DNA of 64,000 bases from Luteococcus sp052116585 (GTDB lineage Bacteria > Actinomycetota > Actinomycetes > Propionibacteriales > Propionibacteriaceae): positions 1 to 64,000 of the forward strand of contig NZ_JBQKKT010000003.1 of the NCBI RefSeq assembly GCF_052116585.1, in the 5' to 3' direction. Both the position numbers and the translations under genes were made by a program. This document shows, in pieces, positions 1 through 6,092 of this stretch. Below the pieces are notes generated by a model, which was not told where the DNA came from, searched no databases, and worked only from the letters and a program-made list of their open reading frames with translations. Position 1 is the stretch's first letter; each line of letters begins with the position of its first letter.

Positions 1-73
1 ACCAGGCCCGGTGACAACACCCCCCGGATCATTGGTGAGACAGGGGCACTGAGTCATGCCGGGCCCGGCGACC

Positions 74-96
74 GTGACCCCTCCCTACGGGGTCAC
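74..96. other. Perfect 8-bp inverted repeat
   Basis: GTGACCCC and GGGGTCAC surround a 7-nt spacer about 40 bp before the start at 136. There is no T-tract. It could be an operator for the downstream fusion gene or the end of an upstream transcript. The rest of bases 1-135 shows nothing recognisable. Confidence 0.3.
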
Positions 97-135
97 CAGC
101 AAGGTAACGGGCACGGGACTGTTGGAGGTCGACGA

Positions 136-1092
136 ATGGACACGGTGATCGGCGAAACGGTGCTGGGTGCCGACGAGATCCAGGCGGGCCTGTCCGAGGT
201 GGCCCAGCAGCTCAATGCGGACTTCGAGGAGGCGGTGGTGATCACCGTCGTCCCCGGCGGCATCCTGGTGACGGCCGACCTGGTGCGGCAGCTGACCTTC
301 GATGTCTCGATGGACTGGATCTCCTGCCCGCACACCCCGGGGGAGTACAACAATGCCTCGCCGATCGTCTACCACCAGAACGTCCCGATCGATGGGCGCC
401 ACGTCATCGTCATCGACGACGCCATCGAGTCCGGCGGAACCATGAAGCGCCTGGTGGCCCACCTGGCCACCTTCAACCCGGCGTCGATCTCGGTGGCCAC
501 CCTCTTCGTGAAGCCGGGACGGGTCGACACTCCCGTGCGGCAGTACTTCGCCCGCGAGATGGACAGCGACGACATGCTCGTCGGCTTCGGGCTTCCCTGG
601 CAGGACCGGCTGCGCAACCTGCCGTTCGTGGCCAAGCTCGCCGTCCCCGACCTGACCATCCGCAGCCCGCACGGGGTGGAGGAGTACCCGCGGCTGGTCC
701 AGATCTGGCGTAGTGCGGTGGATGCCACCCACGACTTCCTCGCCGACGAGCATCGTGACGAGATCGAGGCGGTGCTGGCCTCGAACTACTTCCCGCAGGT
801 GCAGCTGCACGTGGCTGAGCGCCAAGGCAAGGCAGTCGGCTTCGCTGGGGTCGGGGGAGGAAACCTCGAGATGCTCTTCGTCGACGCGGCCGAGCGCGGA
901 CACGGGATCGGGACGGGCCTGCTGGACTTCGTCGTGGCCGAACACGGCGTGCGGACGGTGGACGTCAATGAGCAGAACGGCCAAGCGGCGGACTTCTACC
1001 GCCGGCGCGGCTTCGTGGTCGTCAGCCGTGACGAGCTCGACGACGAGGGGCGGCCCTATCCGATCCTGCACCTGGCGCTGCCGGGCGCCTGA
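136..1092 (+). CDS. Hypoxanthine phosphoribosyltransferase-GNAT acetyltransferase fusion
   Basis: A single 318-aa frame holds two complete domains. Residues 1-170 follow bacterial Hpt over the whole length: the PRPP-binding motif is VIVIDDAIESGGT at about 90-102, and the end VGFGLPWQDRLRNLPFVAKL matches the Hpt C-terminus. The pyrophosphate loop (GLLRGS in E. coli Hpt) reads TVVPGG and the flexible SSYG loop reads TPGE, so substrate choice may differ. Residues 171-318 resemble the GNAT protein YjaB (IWRSAVDATHDFL, ERGHGIGTGLL, VDVNEQNGQAADFY, PYPILHLA). Hpt converts hypoxanthine or guanine plus PRPP to nucleotide. YjaB-type enzymes are acetyl-CoA-dependent with poorly known substrates. The start ATG follows GGAGGTCGACG. 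The fusion is directly visible; its purpose is unknown. Confidence 0.8.
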   Translation: MDTVIGETVLGADEIQAGLSEVAQQLNADFEEAVVITVVPGGILVTADLVRQLTFDVSMDWISCPHTPGEYNNASPIVYHQNVPIDGRHVIVIDDAIESGGTMKRLVAHLATFNPASISVATLFVKPGRVDTPVRQYFAREMDSDDMLVGFGLPWQDRLRNLPFVAKLAVPDLTIRSPHGVEEYPRLVQIWRSAVDATHDFLADEHRDEIEAVLASNYFPQVQLHVAERQGKAVGFAGVGGGNLEMLFVDAAERGHGIGTGLLDFVVAEHGVRTVDVNEQNGQAADFYRRRGFVVVSRDELDDEGRPYPILHLALPGA

Positions 1093-1165
1093 CCCGGGCA
1101 GGGGCCAGGCGCCGCGGGGCACAGCGGTGTGGGAGCAGTGCCGGGGCCGCGGGATGACCGCGGGC

Positions 1166-1586
1166 TCAGGAGGCCTGCTCGCAGCGCTCCTTGAGCGCGT
1201 CCATCTCCTTGTCGAGCTGGCCCTGCATCGTGCCGGTCAGCGACGCGATCGTGCCGCCGACGTCCGAGAGTTCGTAGTCGCACTCGACGCGAGTCGTCCC
1301 CGCGCCAGGCGTGGAGAGTCGGTAGGTGATGCGGCTCGAGACGGTGCCGCTGCCGACGAAGGTCAAGGTCTCCGGAGCCACGACGGAATCAACGCGGTAG
1401 TGCTGCACTCCGCCGAACAGACCCTGGTCGAGGTCGTAGACGGCGCCGACGCCTCCGTTGGGGGGTCTGCGTGGTGACGCTCGTCACGTCGGGCATCCAG
1501 CCACCCCAGCGCTCGACATCGGTGAGCACGTCCCACACGATCGGTGCCGGAGCCATGATGTCGACGGTGCTGGTGAATGAAGGCAT
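1166..1586 (-). pseudogene. SRPBCC-family protein split by a +1 frameshift in a G6 run
   Basis: Two minus-strand frames together make one SRPBCC (polyketide cyclase/START-like) protein of about 139 aa. The 5' part begins MPSFTSTVDIMAPAPIVWDV and runs to about MPDVTSVTTQTP. The 3' part continues GGVGAVYDLDQGLFGGVQHY and ends LKERCEQAS. They join if the G6 run at 1460-1465 had five bases. SRPBCC proteins bind hydrophobic ligands in a helix-grip fold. The start at 1586 has a GGGAG Shine-Dalgarno. A homopolymer indel may be a sequencing error, a true null mutation or a phase-variable tract; the sequence alone cannot decide. Confidence 0.75.
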
Positions 1587-1778
1587 GGGAAACTCCCTGT
1601 CTGTGCTGTCAGTGGAGCCCCGATCCTGCGCGGTGGGCGGGGGCAGTTGACCGGGCGGGGCCCCCAGTTAACGCAGAATTTTCCCAATCGGCTGCTCTGC
1701 GACAGCACGCAATCCATCACTCTGCCCGCGGTGCCGGTGAATTGACTCGGGTGGTCCAGCGGTCCCCGGCCGGGGCGG

Positions 1779-2426
1779 TCAGCCGCGTTTCGCCCGCCTG
1801 GTTGACCGCTTGGCGCCTGGGCGGGGTCGCTGGCCACCCCGCGCCGGGGCGGGTCGGGATCCCGAGGCGGCCCGCTCCTTCTGCGTCCGCGAACTGTTGG
1901 CGCTGCGGCCGCGGACCACGCCGACGAACTCGTCGAGCAGGGGATTCTCGTCGTCGATGCGCCAGGCCAGCGCCACGGGGGAGGGCTCGGCGTCGGTGAT
2001 CGGCCGGTAGACCAGGTCGCGACGGCTGGCGCCACGGGCGATCGACATCGGCACCACCAGCACTGCCCCCACCAGCACCCGGTCAAGCGCAATGGCGTCC
2101 AGCTCGGTGAGCACGGTCTCCTCGTCGGCCAGATCGGCCATGGTCAGTTCGTCTGCCGCGGCGAACAGGTGCTCCTTCGAGACCCAGGCCACCATCTGCT
2201 CCTCGTAGAGCGGGATGGCGTGCAGCCCGTCGCGGTCGATGGGCAGCCGCACGAAGCACATGTCCAGGCTGTCGTCGCGCAGACCGACGAGTTGTTCGTC
2301 GTCGGCCACCTCGGTGATGCTGAGCGGCGCCGCGAAGCGCTCCTCCCAGGTGCGCTGCCACTTGTGCAGGATGACGCCTCGCACATGTCCGATCCGCAGG
2401 CCAGTCGGCGGGGTCTTCTCGCTCAC
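1779..2426 (-). CDS. LysR-type substrate-binding-domain protein without HTH
   Basis: About 215 aa matching only the effector-binding domain of LysR regulators: RIGHVRGVILHKWQRTWEER opens the first beta-alpha unit and LDMCFVRLPIDRDGLHAIPL follows. No DNA-binding domain precedes it. The last 45 residues are a basic, low-complexity tail (SRTQKERAASGSRPAPARGG onward). This layout, divergent from a DUF5997 gene, is familiar in actinobacteria; the partner on the other strand starts at 2489. I chose the second GTG (2426) because the -10 hexamer at 2438-2433 sits exactly 6 nt upstream of it. Function unknown; a ligand-sensing co-regulator is possible. Confidence 0.7.
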   Translation of the reverse strand: MSEKTPPTGLRIGHVRGVILHKWQRTWEERFAAPLSITEVADDEQLVGLRDDSLDMCFVRLPIDRDGLHAIPLYEEQMVAWVSKEHLFAAADELTMADLADEETVLTELDAIALDRVLVGAVLVVPMSIARGASRRDLVYRPITDAEPSPVALAWRIDDENPLLDEFVGVVRGRSANSSRTQKERAASGSRPAPARGGQRPRPGAKRSTRRAKRG

Positions 2427-2432
2427 CACTGC

Positions 2433-2438
2433 AGGCTA
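2433..2438 (-). promoter_or_regulatory. -10 hexamer TAGCCT of a leaderless promoter
   Basis: On the minus strand TAGCCT ends 6 nt before GTG at 2426, the spacing expected when transcription starts at the start codon. No Shine-Dalgarno is present. Confidence 0.55.
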
Positions 2439-2475
2439 GCGGCCCGGGCCGTCCGCCCACATTGCCGCCCTCGGC

Positions 2476-2481
2476 TACGCT
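2476..2481 (+). promoter_or_regulatory. -10 hexamer TACGCT of a leaderless promoter
   Basis: TACGCT lies 7 nt before GTG 2489 and no Shine-Dalgarno is present. It faces the minus-strand promoter at 2433-2438 across about 40 bp, giving a compact divergent promoter pair. Confidence 0.55.
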
Positions 2482-2488
2482 CACGCCC

Positions 2489-2857
2489 GTGAGCCAAGTG
2501 ATGAAGCCGTCCACCGCAGCCCAGAAGCTCGGGATCCTGCTGTCTGCCGCCCCCGAGGACTTCCAGCAGACCCCCATCTCCCGCGAGGACCTGGACGCCC
2601 TGCGCGAGAATCCGCCGCAGTGGCTGCAGGACCTGCGCCGCAACGGACCCTTCCCGCGCGACGTCATCGCCCAGAAGCTCGGCGTCTCCAATTCGGGACT
2701 GGCTCGCGGCGGTCTCACCGATCCGCTCGACGCCGACCAGATCGGCGAGCTGCTGGCCAATCCGCCGCAGTGGCTGGAGCACGAGCGATCCGTGCACCGC
2801 AAGGTGGTTGCCGAGAACGAGCGGTTGAAGGCCGAGCGGGCACGCCAGGGCAACTGA
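2489..2857 (+). CDS. DUF5997 family protein
   Basis: 122 aa, starting at GTG because of the leaderless -10 at 2476. It contains two related segments: RENPPQWLQDLRRNGPFPRD and LANPPQWLEHERSVHRKVVA. Each has an NPPQWL motif after a short helix, and between them FPRDVIAQKLGVSNSGLARG reads like a helix-turn-helix. This agrees with DUF5997, a small actinobacterial family usually next to a LysR-substrate-domain protein, as here (1779-2426). A DNA-binding partner for that effector domain is a reasonable inference but unproven. It is followed after 15 bp by the next gene, so the two are probably co-transcribed. Confidence 0.75.
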   Translation: MSQVMKPSTAAQKLGILLSAAPEDFQQTPISREDLDALRENPPQWLQDLRRNGPFPRDVIAQKLGVSNSGLARGGLTDPLDADQIGELLANPPQWLEHERSVHRKVVAENERLKAERARQGN

Positions 2858-2872
2858 GCCGGGAGCCCGGCG

Positions 2873-3265
2873 ATGACCGGACTGCAGGGGGCCGAAGCCC
2901 TGCCCCGAGCCCTGACCTCGCGTGAGCGCGAGGTGCTGGTGCTCATGCTCCAGCAGGGCCGCCCCGACGACGATGACACCGTGACCGGGGCCGACCGGGA
3001 GCGGTGGCTGGCGATGGTGCCCTCGCTCCAGGTGGTGCGTCGCTGCGCGTGCTCCGAGTGCCCGACGGTCGACTTCTCCGTGGCCGACACGAATGGCCGG
3101 CGAGTGGCGCTGTCCGCCGGTGCCCCCGGCCTGGGGCTGGTGCTGTTCATCGACGACGATCGCCCGAGCTGTCTGGAGGGATTTCCCATCGACGGGGGAG
3201 TCTTCCCGGTCTTCCCACCCCCGCGGGATGTCACCTTCTTGGGCCCAGTGCGTTCCGAATCCTGA
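2873..3265 (+). CDS. Conserved hypothetical protein with CxCxxCP motif (copy 1)
   Basis: 130 aa, unknown function. It opens with LTSREREVLVLMLQQG, which looks like the start of a LuxR/sigma-4 recognition helix bundle but lacks the rest of an HTH. It then has CACSECPTVDF, a three-cysteine cluster, then GLGLVLFIDDDRPSCLEGFP and a hydrophobic VFPVFPP near the end. The gene at 9447-9806 shares every one of these landmarks. The cysteines suggest metal or redox chemistry, but no known catalytic site is visible. It probably forms one transcript with DUF5997. Confidence 0.7.
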   Translation: MTGLQGAEALPRALTSREREVLVLMLQQGRPDDDDTVTGADRERWLAMVPSLQVVRRCACSECPTVDFSVADTNGRRVALSAGAPGLGLVLFIDDDRPSCLEGFPIDGGVFPVFPPPRDVTFLGPVRSES

Positions 3266-3272
3266 TCGCCAC

Positions 3273-3280
3273 CGGAAGGA
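3273..3280 (+). promoter_or_regulatory. Orphaned ribosome-binding site GGAAGGAG
   Basis: A very strong Shine-Dalgarno with no start codon at the usual spacing; the nearest in-frame ATG is 25 nt away (3306). It is probably the original RBS of the PfpI gene whose first codons are gone. Confidence 0.5.
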
Positions 3281-3305
3281 GCAGACCGCTCGGACCGAAG
3301 CGTGC

Positions 3306-3809
3306 ATGGCGGGGACACCGTCAGGTCCGACGAGCTGTCGGTCGACCCCGAAGCTCCGTGAGCTGGGCCACGACGTCACCGTCGCCACCCCCAGCGGCAA
3401 GGATGTGCAGACCTTTGTCAACGACAAGGACCGCGGCGAGGTCTTCCCCGTCGACGTGAAGCTCGCCGAGGCCGAGGGCCCCTTCGACGTCGTCCTCCTG
3501 CCCGGTGGCACCCTCAACTCCGACGCCGCCCGCATTGACAGCGAGATCCAGCGGGTCGTCAAGGACCAGGCCGGGGCCGGCCGCACCATCGCCGCCATCT
3601 GCCACGCGCCCTGGGTGCTGGTGGAGACCGGACTGGCCAAGGGCAAGACCCTGACCGGCTACGAGTCGATCCGCACCGACCTGGCCAATGCCGGCGCCAC
3701 CGTCGTCGACGAAGAGGTGAAGGTGTGCCCCGCCAACGGCTGGACACTGATCACCTCGCGCAATCCCGACGACCTCGACGCCTTCGTCGCGGCCATCAAC
3801 GAGGCCTGA
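3306..3809 (+). pseudogene. DJ-1/PfpI family protein, N-terminally truncated
   Basis: From KLRELGHDVTVATPSGKDVQ (codon at about 3348) the frame follows the DJ-1/PfpI family to its end: DVVLLPGGTLNSDAAR, the nucleophile elbow AAICHAPWVLVE, and VCPANGWTLITSRNPDDL. The first strand and helix, which carry the conserved glutamate (DGFEqxE in the family), are missing. In their place are about 15 unrelated residues from the ATG at 3306. With its orphan RBS at 3273 this looks like deletion of roughly 35 codons. Intact members act as glyoxalase/deglycase, protease-like or stress proteins. Without the glutamate this product is probably inactive. Pcp starts 1 nt after the stop. Confidence 0.75.
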
Positions 3810-3810
3810 C

Positions 3811-4449
3811 ATGCGCCTGCTCGTGACCGCCTTCGACCCCTTCGGTGGAGAACACATCAACCCGGCCCTGGAGGCCGTGCGTCGATTGCCCGCCGAGATC
3901 GCCGGGGCGGAGGTGGTCCCGCTGGAGGTTCCCACCGTCTTTGGGCGCTGCATCGACGTCGTCGCCGCCGCGATCGACGAACTGCGGCCCGACGCCGTGG
4001 TCTGCGTCGGTCAGGCCGGAGGCCGTCCCGACATCACTCCCGAGCGGGTCGCGATCAACGTCGACGACGCCCGCATCCCCGACAACGACGGGAACCAGCC
4101 CTTGGACGTGCCAGTGGTGGAGGGTGGGCCGGCCGCCCACTTCGCCACCCTGCCGGTGAAGGCGATGGTGCAGGCCATCCGCGACGAGGGGCTGGCCTCC
4201 TCGCTGTCCAACACCGCCGGAACCTTCGTCTGCAACCACCTGATGTACGGAGTGCTGGACCACATTGCGGCTCGTGGCGGGCGGATCCGGGCCGGCTTCG
4301 TGCACGTGCCCTTCATCCCCGAGCAGGTGGCGGATCCCCGGGTGCCCAGCCTGCCGCTGGCCGACGTCGTCCGCGGACTCACGGCCGCCCTGACCGCTGT
4401 GGTCAGCCATGGCGAGGACATCTCGCTGGTTGCAGGCGCCACCCACTGA
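3811..4449 (+). CDS. pcp: Pyrrolidone-carboxylate peptidase (pyroglutamyl peptidase I)
   Basis: 212 aa, full length for family C15. It removes N-terminal pyroglutamate from peptides in the cytoplasm. Visible landmarks are LLVTAFDPFGGEHINPALEA at the N-terminus, the glutamate region GRPDITPERVAINVDDARIP, the catalytic cysteine in GTFVCNHLMYG and the catalytic histidine in FVHVPFIPEQ, so the triad is complete. The ATG lies 1 nt after the stop of the truncated PfpI gene, so translation probably depends on read-in from that message. A second copy is reduced to a 5' stub at 8828. Confidence 0.93.
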   Translation: MRLLVTAFDPFGGEHINPALEAVRRLPAEIAGAEVVPLEVPTVFGRCIDVVAAAIDELRPDAVVCVGQAGGRPDITPERVAINVDDARIPDNDGNQPLDVPVVEGGPAAHFATLPVKAMVQAIRDEGLASSLSNTAGTFVCNHLMYGVLDHIAARGGRIRAGFVHVPFIPEQVADPRVPSLPLADVVRGLTAALTAVVSHGEDISLVAGATH

Positions 4450-4459
4450 CCTCTGCGGT

Positions 4460-4774
4460 TCAGCCAGTGACCACGTCCAGACCGCGGATGTCCACCTCCC
4501 CGCCACGTGGACCGGTCAGCTCGACGGCGACCAGGGTGCCGCGCCGAGCAGCCGCGGGCAGGGGGACACGTGCCGTCTGGGGGTAGTAGAGCCCCGCGCC
4601 GTAGGGGTGCGGCCACTCGCGCAGCGCGTTGTACTTCGGCCCCATGTCCACGGGGAAGCGACGGCCGTCGGCCATCACGGCGGTCAAGCTCATGGGGGTG
4701 TGACCCAGCTTGTCCTTGCGGTCACGGGTGGGCGTCAGGTGCAGGGCCACCAGCTTCGGATGGCGCGCCGTCAC
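4460..4774 (-). pseudogene. C-terminal fragment, possibly of the same secreted protein
   Basis: 104 codons opening at a GTG that overlaps the stop of the upstream fragment (GTGA). Its content (KLVALHLTPTRDRKDKLGHT, YGAGLYYPQTARVPLPAAAR, VELTGPRGGEVDIRGLDVVT) reads like the beta-rich C-terminal end of an exported protein, and it has no signal peptide of its own. I do not recognise the family. With the adjoining signal-peptide fragment it most simply represents one gene that lost its middle and changed frame. Confidence 0.4.
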
Positions 4775-5082
4775 GGCATCCGCAGGTGGCCGAAGACCAC
4801 CAACGGCGCGTTCGCCCGTGCGCGCCGCGGCGTGATCAGCAGGCCGCGCACGGGAGCTCGGTAGGCCTTCGGACGTGAGGCGGGGCCCAGGTCGATGTCG
4901 CCGAGGTCGACGTCGCGCACCACCGCGGTGCGGGTGCGGGTGACCTTCAGCGCGGCAGCCTTGCGTCCGACGGGGGAGTGCGGCCCCTCCTCCGGTGCGG
5001 CGTGGGCCGGTGTCGTGGCGACGGTGGGGGTGGTGAACAGCAGGGTGGCGGCGAGCGTGGCGGCGCGAAGACGGCGTGACAT
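4771..5082 (-). pseudogene. Secreted protein N-terminal fragment
   Basis: 103 codons from an ATG preceded by GAGGGAAGATCC. A clear Sec signal peptide (RRLRAATLAATLLFTTPTVA, cleavage near AHA-AP) is followed by RAPVRGLLITPRRARANAPL and VVFGHLRMP, then a stop. The phrase before the stop resembles the first core strand of secreted alpha/beta hydrolases, where the nucleophile and the rest of the fold should follow. None does, so the product cannot be a complete enzyme. The hydrolase identity is tentative. Confidence 0.5.
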
Positions 5083-5188
5083 GGATCTTCCCTCAGGGGA
5101 CACGTGGTGGATGAGCAGGGACACAGTAGAGCCACCAGGGGTGCATGCTGGGGTGGATCAACTGGTCAGCGCATCACGGGAGGGCAAC

Positions 5189-5542
5189 GTGCTGGGATTC
5201 GGCAGCGGGGTGGGGCTGTGGGAGCCGTCGGAGCAGTGGCGACGCAAGCACCGCCAGTCCCGGGTCTACGAGGTGCGGGTGGCCGTCGAGCCCGTGGTGG
5301 CCCTGGACAGGGCGTGGCAGGAGGTCCTGCGCGAGCACGACGGCGATGCGGCCAAGATCCTTGACGGTGGCGCCGTCCTGCGGCGGCTGGAACCGGGCCT
5401 GGTGGCGGTGGTCAGCGGAGGCGAGGATGCCTTCGACTCGCTGGCCTGGAGCATCAACGTGACGCTCGGCGAGGCGGTGCAGAAGGTCGCCCCGGACGCG
5501 ATGATGCGGGTCGTCCACCAGGAGCGCGTCGACGAGCGCTGA
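5189..5542 (+). CDS. Conserved hypothetical protein, 117 aa
   Basis: The frame is open much further upstream, but GTG 5189 is preceded by GGGAGGG at the right spacing. The product is acidic and soluble (VYEVRVAVEPVVALDRAWQE, AAKILDGGAVLRRLEPGLVA, VTLGEAVQKVAPDAMMRVVH) with no signal peptide or membrane segment. I do not recognise it. It lies between the secreted-protein remnant and the oxidoreductase remnant, with its own promoter presumably in 5083-5188. Confidence 0.5.
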   Translation: MLGFGSGVGLWEPSEQWRRKHRQSRVYEVRVAVEPVVALDRAWQEVLREHDGDAAKILDGGAVLRRLEPGLVAVVSGGEDAFDSLAWSINVTLGEAVQKVAPDAMMRVVHQERVDER

Positions 5543-5554
5543 GTCGGCTGCTGG

Positions 5555-5925
5555 TCACGAGCCGTCCCGGCCGGTGGTCACCAGCACCTTGCCGCGAGTG
5601 CCGCCGTCGAGCATCTGACGCATCGCCTCCAGCGTCTGGCCGAAGGGGAGCACCCGATCGACCACGGGCTGCAGCACGCCGTCGTCGACGAGGCCAGCGA
5701 TGGTGCGCAGGGCCTGACCGTCGGGCTCGATGAACAGGAAGCGGTAGCTGACGCCCCGTTTTCTGGCTCGGGCGCGCAGCCGGGCGCTCAGGACCGTCAG
5801 CGCCAGTTTCACGGGTAGTGCTGCGCCGGCCTGGTCGGCCAGCGCGGGATCCGGGGTGCCGGCGATGCCCACCACCAGGCCGCCACGGCGCAGGACTTCG
5901 AAGCTGCTGTCGATGCTGGAGTGCA
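5555..5925 (-). pseudogene. Zinc-type/quinone oxidoreductase, C-terminal third only
   Basis: Minus-strand frame from about SSFEVLRRGGLVVGIAG to the end KVLVTTGRDGS. It matches the C-terminal part of MDR-superfamily NADP-dependent quinone oxidoreductases: last Rossmann strands, DDGVLQPVVDRVLPFGQTLE, and the final GKVLVT strand. The N-terminal catalytic domain and the NADP-binding GxGxxG are absent; upstream sequence in this frame is unrelated. The boundary near 5910-5925 coincides with the start of an unrelated plus-strand remnant, so this is a deletion or inversion junction. Non-functional. Confidence 0.75.
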
Positions 5926-6092
5926 CCTTCACCGGCACCCGCGAGCAGGTGGTCGACGGCCTGGACGGTTTCGCCCAGCAGGTGCAGGCCGACGAGCTGA
6001 TCGTGGTGAACATGGCCGGAACCGAGGACCAGAAGCGCCACACCCTGGAGCTGCTGGCCCCCGAGGCCGGGCCGGGGCGACTCAGCCGCTGA
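5926..6092 (+). pseudogene. Luciferase-like monooxygenase, C-terminal stub
   Basis: About 55 codons reading FTGTREQVVDGLDGFAQQVQ then ADELIVVNMAGTEDQKRHTL and a stop. This is the typical end of LLM-class flavin monooxygenases (a GTPEQV...L..ADELMV pattern). Nothing of the TIM barrel precedes it; the sequence switches to the antisense oxidoreductase remnant. It converges on, and overlaps by 11 bp, the stop of the fused monooxygenase gene. Confidence 0.65.

Noticed and set aside
85..1122. 345-codon minus-strand frame opposite the Hpt-GNAT fusion
   Set aside because: The plus strand has motifs for two known domains; the minus frame has none.
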